In this document: one piece after another, positions 7,643 through 14,079 of the stretch
How positions within the stretch are numbered: position 1 is the first letter of the stretch
How the letters are laid out: each line of letters starts with the position of its first letter
From: an uncultured bacterium
Lineage (GTDB): Bacteria > Cyanobacteriota > Vampirovibrionia > Gastranaerophilales > Gastranaerophilaceae
NCBI GenBank assembly: GCA_949299435.1
Contig: CASGAK010000030.1
Span: 1-14,160, forward strand
Reading direction: 5' to 3'
Length of the DNA: 14,160 nucleotides
Position numbers and translations under genes: made by a program
The notes under the pieces: generated by a model
Databases searched by the model: none
What the model saw: the letters and a program-made list of their open reading frames with translations, nothing else
What the model was told of the DNA's origin: nothing

Positions 7643-7680
7643 TATTATTATATAGAAATATTTATTCCTATATAATAATA
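7643..7680. promoter_or_regulatory. 13-bp inverted repeat over divergent -10 boxes, candidate operator
   Basis: Perfect 13-bp arms, TATTATTATATAG (7643-7655) and its complement (7668-7680), separated by 12 bases whose flanks nearly extend the symmetry. Each arm contains an outward-facing TATAAT: minus 7652-7647 toward the prepilin and plus 7671-7676 toward the helix-turn-helix gene. Neither has a good -35 (TTATAT on both sides). Reading it as the operator of the neighbouring HTH protein is inference; AT-rich sequence can produce such symmetry by chance. Confidence 0.45.
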
Positions 7681-7735
7681 AAATTTACCATGCAGTAATA
7701 AATATGTCAATATAACAGCAAAATGGATTGTGTTT

Positions 7736-7957
7736 ATGAGTATAAGGACCGATATTAAAACTATTCTTGCCGAAAATGACGTATCTATCACACAGTTGGC
7801 TAAATATATGACCGAAGCCAGCGGGAAATATTACTCTCAGTCAAATATTTCGCAAAAATTAATGCGTGGGACTTTGAAGTTTGAAGAAGCCAAATTGATT
7901 GGAAAAATTCTCGGGTATGAACTGAAATTTGTACGGACAAAATCTTATATGAATTAA
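7736..7957 (+). CDS. Small helix-turn-helix (XRE-like) protein
   Basis: A 73-residue protein consisting of little more than a five-helix HTH. It runs I-R-T-D-I-K-T-I-L-A-E-N-D-V-S-I-T-Q-L-A, then K-Y-Y-S-Q-S-N-I-S-Q-K-L-M-R-G-T as the recognition region, then F-E-E-A-K-L-I-G-K-I-L-G-Y-E-L. This resembles Xre/Cro-type repressors with a stretched turn. I prefer the ATG at 7736, because GGA at 7725-7727 is then 8 bases away; the in-frame GTG at 7730 would leave only 2 bases. It is divergent from the 235-aa prepilin across the inverted repeat at 7643-7680, suggesting autoregulation or control of that pilin (inference). It has no ligand domain and no toxin partner beside it. Confidence 0.75.
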   Translation: MSIRTDIKTILAENDVSITQLAKYMTEASGKYYSQSNISQKLMRGTLKFEEAKLIGKILGYELKFVRTKSYMN

Positions 7958-7963
7958 TTTTAG

Positions 7964-7972
7964 TGATATAAT
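7964..7972 (+). promoter_or_regulatory. Extended -10 of the ABC permease gene, predicted leaderless
   Basis: TG-A-TATAAT (TATAAT at 7967-7972), six bases before the ATG at 7979, with no Shine-Dalgarno between. The -35 is poor (TTATAT at 7945-7950, 16-base spacing), as is common for extended -10 promoters. It starts 7 bases after the HTH stop codon. Confidence 0.55.
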
Positions 7973-7978
7973 CTGTTT

Positions 7979-8803
7979 ATGAAAAAGCTCAGAACTTTTT
8001 TAGGGTATACAATTTTGGTTGCGATTGCAGTAAGTATGATTTATCCGTTCATTGCAATGGTGAATCTTTCGTTTGCTGAAGAAAATTCTATTTTTATGCA
8101 AACCTCAAAATTATTTTATGGGAATTTAACTGTAGATAATTATAAAAACGTTCTTAATGAAATTCCGCTGGTAAGATATTTTCTGAACAGCCTGATTGTT
8201 GCTTCAATAACTACTTTAGGACAAGTTATCTTTGCTGCCCTTGCGGGATATGCATTTGCCAGATTAAAATTTAAATTTAAAAATGCACTTTTTTTAATTA
8301 TTCTCATAACTATGCTTATACCACCTCAAGTAAATATTATTCCGCTGTTTTTTCTTATGCGTGAATTAAATATGATAAATACGTATTCAGCTTTAATTTT
8401 ACCGGGACTTTTCGGGGGACTTGGGATTTTTATGATGAGGCAATATTTTCTTGGACTTCCTAAAGACTTGGAAGAATCCGCAAAAATTGACGGTTGTAAT
8501 ATTTTTGAAACTTTTTTTAAAATTGCCTTGCCTCTTGCAATGCCGACTGTTGCGACTTTAGCACTTTTTACATTCGTTACTACCTGGAACAGTTTTATGT
8601 GGCCTCTTATCGTAACTAATACTGAGAGTATGAGAACATTACCTGTAGGACTTGCCATTTTTAAAGGCAGTTTTCGCGAAGTCACACTATGGGGACAACT
8701 TTTAGCTTGTTCTGTAATTTGTACAATCCCTGTAATAGGAGTTTTTCTTGTCGGGAAAAGATTTTTCATTCAAGATATCCTGCAAGGCGGAGTAAAAGAA
8801 TAG
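7979..8803 (+). CDS. Carbohydrate ABC transporter permease, MalG type
   Basis: A 274-residue inner-membrane permease with six predicted membrane segments, normal for the MalG/UgpE side of CUT1 sugar importers. The cytoplasmic EAA loop that contacts the ATPase is at about 165-189 (E-E-S-A-K-I-D-G-C-N-I-F-E-T-F-F-K-I-A-L-P). R-Y-F-L-N-S-L at 66-72, the G-Y-A-F-A-R segment at 90-95 and the C-terminal F-I-Q-D-I-L-Q-G-G-V-K-E are typical of the family. Substrate cannot be told from the permease; a sugar or glycerol-3-phosphate is usual. Odd: no MalF-type partner, binding protein or ATPase lies beside it. The next gene starts 38 bases on with its own promoter. The partners must be elsewhere, or the operon has been broken up. 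Confidence 0.92.
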   Translation: MKKLRTFLGYTILVAIAVSMIYPFIAMVNLSFAEENSIFMQTSKLFYGNLTVDNYKNVLNEIPLVRYFLNSLIVASITTLGQVIFAALAGYAFARLKFKFKNALFLIILITMLIPPQVNIIPLFFLMRELNMINTYSALILPGLFGGLGIFMMRQYFLGLPKDLEESAKIDGCNIFETFFKIALPLAMPTVATLALFTFVTTWNSFMWPLIVTNTESMRTLPVGLAIFKGSFREVTLWGQLLACSVICTIPVIGVFLVGKRFFIQDILQGGVKE

Positions 8804-8805
8804 TT

Positions 8806-8834
8806 TTGACGTTTTAATTTTTTTTTGCTAGACT
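8806..8834 (+). promoter_or_regulatory. Sigma-70 promoter of the SulP gene, predicted leaderless
   Basis: TTGACG (8806-8811), exactly 17 bases, then TG-C-TAGACT (-10 at 8829-8834), then seven bases and the ATG at 8842. The interval holds no Shine-Dalgarno. It starts just after the permease stop codon. Confidence 0.7.
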
Positions 8835-8841
8835 TCATTTA

Positions 8842-10467
8842 ATGAATTTCAAAGACAGATTACAAATTTTATCAGGGGATATTTTAGGCGGAATAAATTC
8901 CGCAATAGTCGCGTTACCTCAAGCTCTTGCTTTTGGTGTTGCAACAGGATTTGGAGCAGGAGCAGGCATTTGGGGGGCAATAATTTTGTGTTTCGTTGCC
9001 GGAATTATTGGTACAAAAATTCCTATGATTTCAGGTCCTACAGGTCCTATGACGATAGTTATTGCATCTATTGCAGCAATACTCGGGTTTGATATGCAGG
9101 CAGTGATAACTGTTATGCTTCTTGCTGCTGTGATTCAGATTCTGTTTTCAGCTACAAACATTTCTGATATTGTAAAATATGTACCATACCCTGTCATATC
9201 AGGTTTTATGAACGGGGTAGGGGTTATTATTATTCTTATACAATTAAACCCGCTAATCGGACATTCAACTATTTCTAATACTTTTGAAAGTATCAAGCAA
9301 TTTATTATTAATTTACAAAATATAAACATGCCTGCAATGTGGCTTGGGCTGCTGACTTTGTTAATAGTATTCGGTATACCTAAAAAAGTAAATAAATATT
9401 TTCCATCGCAAATTATCGCACTAATAGTATGTACAATTATCTCAATCAAGCTAGGCTTAGATATTCCTAAAATTTCAACAATATCAGTAAACTTTCCACA
9501 AATAAATCTGCCTGTTTTCGATTTTGAAAAGATTGTTAATTATATTCCCTATGCAGCTACTTTGGCGGTAGTATTATCCGCAGAAAGTATGCTCACAGGC
9601 CTCGTCGCTGACAGTTTAACAAAAACTAAACATAATCCTAAAAGACTTTTATTTTCTCAAGGAGTTGGAAATATTGTATGTGCTATGAGCGGTTCCTTAT
9701 GCGGTACTGCAGCTACAATGAGGACAGTAGCTGCAATAAACACAGGTGCTACAACTAAAATTGCAGCAGTCGTTAATCCGATTATTTTATGCGTACTTCT
9801 ATTTAAATTTTCAGGTTTTGTCGCTGAAATACCGCTTACAGTATTAGCAGGTATACTCATTAAAATCGGATATGACATAATTGATGTTAAATTGATTAAA
9901 GTTATAAAATTTGCACCGAAAGATGATTTGTATGTACTTATTTTGGTATTTTTGCTTACCGTATTTTACAATCTGATTTTTGCTGTAGGTGCAGGAATTA
10001 CTCTGGCAGCACTTTTATATGCAAAACGTGTTGCAGATAAAGCTCATATTATTCAAAAATCAGTTTATGATAAAGATATTATGAAGCTGGAAAAAGTACT
10101 TGAAGCTGATTACAGACATAAAATCCGCGTAGTACATATCTCAGGACAATTCTTTTTTGGATCTGCTACTCAAATTATATCAAAATTTGAAGATATGTTG
10201 GGCACAAAATACCTTATATTAAACTATGAAAGTGATGATTTGCTTGACATTTCAGCAATTTTTGCTCTTGAAGATATTATAATCAGGTTAAAGTCACAGC
10301 ATATAAAATTTATCCTTGTAGTAAAAAACGAAAATGTACTAGAGCAATTAAAAAGTCATTCTATTATTGAGCAAATAGGTGAAGAAAGAGTATTTTACAA
10401 TGAGCTCGAGGCGATTGAATATGCCAAAGAGTCTTTAAAAGAGCGTGCTAAGAAAAAACAAAAATAA
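8842..10467 (+). CDS. SulP-family anion transporter with STAS domain
   Basis: A 541-residue inner-membrane carrier of the SulP/SLC26 family. The N-terminus G-D-I-L-G-G-I-N-S-A-I-V-A-L-P-Q-A-L-A-F-G and the loop S-G-P-T-G-P-M-T at about 64-71 are hallmark sequences of transmembrane segments 1 and 3. About 14 half-length or full hydrophobic segments follow to about residue 395. A cytoplasmic STAS domain spans about 425-530 (V-V-H-I-S-G-Q-F-F-F-G-S-A). Members carry sulfate, bicarbonate (BicA of cyanobacteria) or dicarboxylates. The P-T-G-P-M-T loop is also what I recall from BicA, but substrate cannot be assigned from this. No cysteine-biosynthesis or carbonic-anhydrase gene is adjacent. Its stop codon is only 4 bases from the 3' end of the convergent tRNA-Lys. 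Confidence 0.93.
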   Translation: MNFKDRLQILSGDILGGINSAIVALPQALAFGVATGFGAGAGIWGAIILCFVAGIIGTKIPMISGPTGPMTIVIASIAAILGFDMQAVITVMLLAAVIQILFSATNISDIVKYVPYPVISGFMNGVGVIIILIQLNPLIGHSTISNTFESIKQFIINLQNINMPAMWLGLLTLLIVFGIPKKVNKYFPSQIIALIVCTIISIKLGLDIPKISTISVNFPQINLPVFDFEKIVNYIPYAATLAVVLSAESMLTGLVADSLTKTKHNPKRLLFSQGVGNIVCAMSGSLCGTAATMRTVAAINTGATTKIAAVVNPIILCVLLFKFSGFVAEIPLTVLAGILIKIGYDIIDVKLIKVIKFAPKDDLYVLILVFLLTVFYNLIFAVGAGITLAALLYAKRVADKAHIIQKSVYDKDIMKLEKVLEADYRHKIRVVHISGQFFFGSATQIISKFEDMLGTKYLILNYESDDLLDISAIFALEDIIIRLKSQHIKFILVVKNENVLEQLKSHSIIEQIGEERVFYNELEAIEYAKESLKERAKKKQK

Positions 10468-10471
10468 AATA

Positions 10472-10543
10472 TGGGTGCAGTGGGATTCGAACCCACGACC
10501 AATTGATTAAGAGTCAACTGCGCTACCACTGCGCCACGCACCC
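10472..10543 (-). tRNA. tRNA-Lys (anticodon CTT)
   Basis: A 72-base cloverleaf on the minus strand: acceptor GGGTGCG/TGCACCC (one G-T pair), D stem GCGC/GCGC, anticodon stem GTTGA/TCAAT with loop CTCTTAA giving CTT, T stem GTGGG/CCCAC with loop TTCGAAT, and discriminator A. The 3' CCA is not encoded. Strong promoter at 10569-10597. It converges with the SulP gene. Confidence 0.93.
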
Positions 10544-10568
10544 AAATATACAAAAGTTTTTCGCCATA

Positions 10569-10597
10569 ATTCTAGCAAAACAAGCATTCTATGTCAA
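10569..10597 (-). promoter_or_regulatory. Strong sigma-70 promoter of tRNA-Lys
   Basis: On the minus strand, a perfect TTGACA (10597-10592), a 17-base spacer ending in TG-C, and TAGAAT (10574-10569). Expected start near 10562 gives a 5' leader of about 19 bases for RNase P removal. It is the best-matching promoter in the window. Confidence 0.8.
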
Positions 10598-10608
10598 TAG
10601 TTTATTAT

Positions 10609-10637
10609 TTTATAACGTAAGCTGTTTATAGTATAAT
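10609..10637 (+). promoter_or_regulatory. Candidate promoter of the sugar nucleotidyltransferase gene
   Basis: TTTATA (10609-10614), a 17-base spacer and TATAAT (10632-10637) on the plus strand, leaving a leader of about 50 bases before the ATG at 10696. The -10 is perfect; the -35 matches only four of six positions. Confidence 0.45.
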
Positions 10638-10695
10638 TTACAATATATATTTTTGTGAGAGAATATTTTTAATAGAATTTTAAAAGGTATAGAGC

Positions 10696-11724
10696 ATGGC
10701 TGGTAATTCAATAAAAAAAGCAATGGTAATGGCAGCAGGAGTAGGATCAAGATTAGAGCCCTTAACATTGTCAGTACCTAAACCACTTATTACAGTTGCA
10801 AATCGACCTGTTATGGATATTCTTTTTGAAAATTTAAAAAAGATAAACATAACAGATGTAATTTGCAATACATACTACCTTGCTGAGCAAATAATTGACA
10901 GATACAGTAATAATAATATCGGAATTAACTTCAATTACATAAAAGAAGATAACCTCTCTGGCACTGCAGGTGGACTAAAAAAATGTCAAGACTTCTTTAG
11001 TCCAGGAGAAAATTTTATAGTATTGTCAGCTGATGGACTTACCAATGCTGATTTAGCAAAAGGAATTGAAGCTCATATAAAAAGCGGTGCTATCGCAACT
11101 ATCGGCATTAAAAAAATTCCACACTCAGAAGTATCTCATTTCGGTGTTGTTGTAACTGATGATAGAGGTTTCATAAAAGAATTCCAAGAAAAACCTTCTA
11201 TTGAAGAAGCAAAAAGTAACTATATAAATACAGGTATTTATATTTTTAACTATGAAATTTTCAACTATATACCTGAAAATACTTTTTACGATTTCGCCAA
11301 AAACGTATTTCCGGAATTGCTAAGTAAAAAAGGAATTAACACCTTTGAAATTGGTGAATACTGGACAGATATAGGAACTATTGCACAATACAAACAGTCA
11401 GTAAAGGATCTTTTTAACGGACAATGTTCTTTTAACCATTCACAAATTATAAGAACAGAACGCGGCAGATACCTAAAAGGCAATACTGAAATACCAAAGA
11501 GTACAACCTTTATCGGTGAATCAACTTTAGGCAACAATTGTAAATTAGGCAAGAATATAACAATAATCGACAGTATTATTTGGAATGATGTAGAAATAGC
11601 AGATAACGTTACTATTAAAAATTCAGCTATAGCATCAGGCTGTAAAATTTATTCAGATGCGGACAATTTAATACTCGGAGCTAATCAAATATTTTCAAAT
11701 AATAAATCAGAAATAAAGGCTTGA
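10696..11724 (+). CDS. Sugar-1-phosphate nucleotidyltransferase, GDP-mannose pyrophosphorylase-like
   Basis: A 342-residue cytoplasmic enzyme. The N-terminal nucleotidyltransferase fold (about 7-240) carries A-A-G-V-G-S-R-L-E-P-L-T at 13-24 and P-K-P at 28-30, binding nucleotide and phosphate. Further motifs are G-T-A-G-G at 89-93, the metal-ligand region S-A-D-G-L at 111-115, E-K-P at 165-167, N-T-G-I-Y-I-F at 178-184 and W-T-D-I-G-T at 223-228. A left-handed beta-helix of hexapeptide repeats follows (about 260-335). The H-x-G-A-I-A-T-x-x-x-K...S-x-F-G-V-V-V-T-D-D layout reads like cyanobacterial mannose-1-phosphate guanylyltransferases. Glucose-1-phosphate thymidylyl- or uridylyltransferase activity is possible. 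It would feed surface polysaccharide or lipopolysaccharide synthesis, although no glycosyltransferase is adjacent. AAAAGG lies 8 bases before the ATG. Flanked by two related tRNAs. Confidence 0.9.
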   Translation: MAGNSIKKAMVMAAGVGSRLEPLTLSVPKPLITVANRPVMDILFENLKKINITDVICNTYYLAEQIIDRYSNNNIGINFNYIKEDNLSGTAGGLKKCQDFFSPGENFIVLSADGLTNADLAKGIEAHIKSGAIATIGIKKIPHSEVSHFGVVVTDDRGFIKEFQEKPSIEEAKSNYINTGIYIFNYEIFNYIPENTFYDFAKNVFPELLSKKGINTFEIGEYWTDIGTIAQYKQSVKDLFNGQCSFNHSQIIRTERGRYLKGNTEIPKSTTFIGESTLGNNCKLGKNITIIDSIIWNDVEIADNVTIKNSAIASGCKIYSDADNLILGANQIFSNNKSEIKA

Positions 11725-11733
11725 TTTTTTTAA

Positions 11734-11771
11734 ACTTTTTTGGTATCTTAAAAAAGTCAACTAAGATAACC
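11734..11771 (+). terminator. Weak, two-way folding hairpin after the nucleotidyltransferase gene
   Basis: Two competing hairpins share a strand. ACTTTTTT/AAAAAAGT (11734-11741 with 11750-11757) pairs eight bases. GGTATCTTA/TAAGATAACC (11742-11750 with 11762-11771) pairs nine with one bulged A. Neither has a following T run on the plus strand, so termination is doubtful. The second overlaps TAAGAT (11762-11767), the only plausible -10 for the tRNA 11 bases on. Confidence 0.25.
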
Positions 11772-11778
11772 CCCATTT

Positions 11779-11850
<72 letters not shown>

Positions 11851-11953
11851 TTTTTTGTGTTTTTTTACAACATCGAGTATAAAAACAATAATTAGTTTTT
11901 ATATTATTTTATCCGAATATAATACACAAAAACTACCGATCACAAAAATCGAA

Positions 11954-11962
11954 TGCTATAAT
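11954..11962 (+). promoter_or_regulatory. Extended -10 in a gene-free stretch
   Basis: TG-C-TATAAT (TATAAT at 11957-11962) in the 227-base gene-free interval 11851-12077. No convincing -35 lies 16-18 bases upstream and no open reading frame with a ribosome site follows. With the hairpin at 12003-12021 it would define a transcript of roughly 55 bases. Apart from these two elements I see nothing in the interval. Confidence 0.3.
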
Positions 11963-12002
11963 TTATTAAGCTCTCTTGTCTGCCACTATTTAATTCGGTT
12001 AC

Positions 12003-12025
12003 GGCTCTTTATTTTGGAGCCTTTC
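12003..12025 (+). terminator. Possible hairpin terminator between convergent genes
   Basis: GGCTCT (12003-12008), a 7-base loop, then GGAGCC (12016-12021): six pairs including one G-T, then CTTTC-type sequence with only a short T run. It stands out as GC-rich in AT-rich DNA. It could end transcription coming from the CAT tRNA or from the extended -10 at 11957. Confidence 0.35.
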
Positions 12026-12077
12026 AAACAAGCAAATGGTATATTATATAACACATTGCAACACAATTTTTTAGAAT

Positions 12078-12632
12078 TTAATCGGGCTGAATACCCCAAA
12101 ATTCCAATTTTTCCAAATTACCTTCCAAATACTGAGAATCTCTCGGTCGAGGCTCAAAATAGAAATATAGTGACTTTTTCTTAGGATTCATGATACAGAA
12201 TTTTCTGCAAGTTTTTTTAAGTAATTTTTCACCTTTTAAAATTTTCTCGCCATCATCTTCCATCAATATATTATTTCTCAGTCTGCGGAAATTAACAAAC
12301 TCATACAGATTACTAATTTTATCGATTAATTGCACTCTTTCAATATTATCTTTAAAAGTTTTTTCATATTTATAAGTATCATCTTTATCACTATAGAAAA
12401 ATACAACCATTTTACCGCTTTTATAAGCACTTGAATAATATGATGATTCTTTTAAATACTCATCTAATTTATCAGGAATATCTACATAACCATATGGTGT
12501 TTTATCCACATGAAAAAACATAAAATAACCAGCCACCAAAACTAATGCACCAACAGCTGCGGATATTTTCTCTTTAACTCCTAACTTCAAAGTTTTTTTA
12601 TTAAAACTATCTACGTAATTATTTTTTCTCAT
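12078..12632 (-). CDS. Membrane-anchored protein of unknown function, possibly thioredoxin-like
   Basis: 184 residues; I do not recognise the family. Seen: a basic N-terminus, one hydrophobic segment at about 24-41 (S-A-A-V-G-A-L-V-L-V-A-G-Y-F-M-F-F), then a lysine- and tyrosine-rich soluble domain, expected outside the membrane (periplasm). The stretch K-M-V-V-F-F-Y-S at 74-81 followed by a charged helix resembles the first strand and helix of a thioredoxin fold. The place of the CxxC is taken by S-D-K-D-D; the only cysteines are C142 and C146 (C-R-K-F-C) further on. If it is thioredoxin-like it lacks the usual redox centre. The ATG has no Shine-Dalgarno; TATAAT and TAATAT lie 6-8 bases upstream. 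It follows aroA after a terminator and so is probably separately transcribed. Confidence 0.75.
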   Translation of the reverse strand: MRKNNYVDSFNKKTLKLGVKEKISAAVGALVLVAGYFMFFHVDKTPYGYVDIPDKLDEYLKESSYYSSAYKSGKMVVFFYSDKDDTYKYEKTFKDNIERVQLIDKISNLYEFVNFRRLRNNILMEDDGEKILKGEKLLKKTCRKFCIMNPKKKSLYFYFEPRPRDSQYLEGNLEKLEFWGIQPD

Positions 12633-12638
12633 ACATAA

Positions 12639-12667
12639 ATATTATAGATTTACACTTCAAATGTCAA
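12639..12667 (-). promoter_or_regulatory. Promoter of the 184-aa membrane protein gene, predicted leaderless
   Basis: On the minus strand, a perfect TTGACA (12667-12662). The -10 is either TATAAT (12646-12641, 15-base spacing) or TAATAT (12644-12639, 17-base spacing). Either places initiation at or within a base or two of the ATG at 12632. Confidence 0.6.
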
Positions 12668-12676
12668 TAAAAATTT

Positions 12677-12703
12677 AAAAAACTCATTTAAAAAGATGAG
12701 CTA
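12677..12703 (-). terminator. Rho-independent terminator of aroA
   Basis: On the minus strand the stem begins inside the TAG stop codon: AGCTCAT (12702-12696), loop of 8, then ATGAGTT (12687-12681), seven pairs with one G-T, running into TTTTTT (12682-12677). The stem is short and AT-rich but the position and T tract are right. Confidence 0.55.
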
Positions 12704-13969
12704 AAAAGTAGAATTAAATAATTTTTCAAAATCGGGAAACGAAATATTAACCCACTCAAATCCATTAATAAATATATCATTTTGAGCGACAAGTCCAGCG
12801 ACAAACAAACTCATTGCAAGCCTGTGATCATGATAGGCTTCAACGACAGCTCCGCCTTTCAAAACAGTTTTACCATTGATAACAAACCCGTCATCACGTT
12901 CTGAAATATCAGCTCCTATAGCTGAAAGTTCTTTTACAACTGCTTTAATTCTGTCAGATTCTTTGTTTCTCAAATCCTGAGCATCTTTAATCTCTGTAAC
13001 ACCCTCAGCTTGGGTTGCCAACACAGCTATAATGGGCAATTCATCAATTAATCGGGGAATTAAATCCTTTTCAATCACACACCCTTTTAAATTTGAATAT
13101 TTTACTCGAATATCTCCAACATCTTCTCCGCAAGAATTTCTCTTATCCAAGATTTCAACATTTCCACCCATAAGCCTTACTACATCTAAAATGCCAGTAC
13201 GAGTATGATTAAGCCCGACATTTTTGAGAATTATATCAGAATTAGGAATAATAAGAGCCGCGACTATAAAATAAGCCGCAGACGAAATATCCCCAGGAAT
13301 TTCGATACAACAAGGTCTTAATTCTGATTTTTGAATTTTAACCGTATTATTTTCACAAGAAATATCGGCCCCCATATAATCCAAAAGTATCTCAGAATGG
13401 TTTCTGGACAAATAAGGTTCCGTAAAAGATGTGCACCCCTCAGCGTTAAGCCCGGCAAGCAAAAGACAAGATTTAACTTGTGCAGAAGCTAACTTTGAAT
13501 GATAATCAATTCCACAAAGAGAACTTCCCGAAATTTTCAAAGGGGCATGACCATCTATAGAAGAAATTTGAGCACCCATAAACGATAACGGCTCTATAAT
13601 CCGTCGCATAGGACGCTTTGAAAGACTTTCATCACCATATAATTCAGACTCAAAATTTTGACCTGCTAAAACACCGGAAATAAGTCTTATCGTAGTACCT
13701 GAATTTCCGCAATTCAAAGGGAAACTTGGTTTTTGCAGTATCCCCTTAGAATTGATTATTAAATCATTTCCTAACTCTACCTCAGCTCCTAATGCCCTGC
13801 AGACATCCAAAGAAGATAGAGGGTCCTGACCATCAGAAAAATTTTTAATAACAGACTGCCCATTTGCAAGTGATGCGAAAATAACCGCCCTGTGAGAAAT
13901 AGACTTATCAGAAGGTATTATAACTTCCCCTCGAATACCTCTATTAACCTTTGAAACTTTTTTTTGCAT
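12701..13969 (-). CDS. aroA: 3-phosphoshikimate 1-carboxyvinyltransferase (EPSP synthase)
   Basis: Sixth step of the shikimate pathway: joins phosphoenolpyruvate to shikimate-3-phosphate. 422 residues, full length. Seen: P-S-D-K-S-I-S-H-R at 19-27 (substrate-binding Lys, Ser and Arg), C-G-N-S-G-T-T-I-R at 87-95 (PEP site), L-Y-G-D-E-S-L-S-K-R-P-M-R-R at 110-123, A-S-A-Q-V-K-S at 161-167, catalytic D309-E310 in L-I-D-E-L-P, and R-N-K-E-S-D-R at 334-340. The S-A-Q-V-K-S and K-R-P-M-R-R forms are as in the class II/Gram-positive-type enzymes rather than the E. coli type. No other aromatic-pathway gene is adjacent. The ATG has no Shine-Dalgarno and lies six bases from TG-G-TAGAAT, so a leaderless mRNA is predicted. 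A terminator follows directly. Confidence 0.96.
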   Translation of the reverse strand: MQKKVSKVNRGIRGEVIIPSDKSISHRAVIFASLANGQSVIKNFSDGQDPLSSLDVCRALGAEVELGNDLIINSKGILQKPSFPLNCGNSGTTIRLISGVLAGQNFESELYGDESLSKRPMRRIIEPLSFMGAQISSIDGHAPLKISGSSLCGIDYHSKLASAQVKSCLLLAGLNAEGCTSFTEPYLSRNHSEILLDYMGADISCENNTVKIQKSELRPCCIEIPGDISSAAYFIVAALIIPNSDIILKNVGLNHTRTGILDVVRLMGGNVEILDKRNSCGEDVGDIRVKYSNLKGCVIEKDLIPRLIDELPIIAVLATQAEGVTEIKDAQDLRNKESDRIKAVVKELSAIGADISERDDGFVINGKTVLKGGAVVEAYHDHRLAMSLFVAGLVAQNDIFINGFEWVNISFPDFEKLFNSTF

Positions 13970-13975
13970 AGGAAT

Positions 13976-13984
13976 ATTCTACCA
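13976..13984 (-). promoter_or_regulatory. Extended -10 of aroA, predicted leaderless
   Basis: On the minus strand, TG-G-TAGAAT (TAGAAT at 13981-13976), then six bases and the ATG at 13969. No -35 better than ATATAC is seen at 17 bases, consistent with an extended -10 type promoter. Confidence 0.5.
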
Positions 13985-14018
13985 TGAAAATATTTGTGGT
14001 ATATTAAAGATATAAAAA

Positions 14019-14062
14019 TCAGGTTTGATATATGAGCAAATAAAAATGCATACAAAACCTGA
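14019..14062. repeat. 8-bp perfect inverted repeat upstream of tRNA-Ser and aroA
   Basis: TCAGGTTT (14019-14026) and AAACCTGA (14055-14062), separated by 28 AT-rich bases, in the region between the divergent aroA and tRNA-Ser. No T tract follows. Spacing would suit two half-sites or a loose hairpin; no promoter with good spacing was found for the tRNA. Confidence 0.35.
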
Positions 14063-14079
14063 AAACAAGCTAATTAAAT

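Noticed and set aside
7730..7735. GTG start for the helix-turn-helix gene
   Set aside because: GGA would lie only 2 bases upstream; the ATG at 7736 has an 8-base spacing and matches the usual start of such proteins.
8326..8769. 147-codon minus-strand frame inside the ABC permease
   Set aside because: The sense strand carries a complete permease with EAA loop; the antisense product has no recognisable features.
9135..9878. Minus-strand frames inside the SulP gene
   Set aside because: Hydrophobic antisense shadows of transmembrane codons.
11855..12184. 109-codon plus-strand frame after the CAT tRNA
   Set aside because: No ribosome site, low-complexity sequence, and its end runs antisense into the 184-aa gene. 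The extended -10 inside it fits an RNA or nothing better than this frame.
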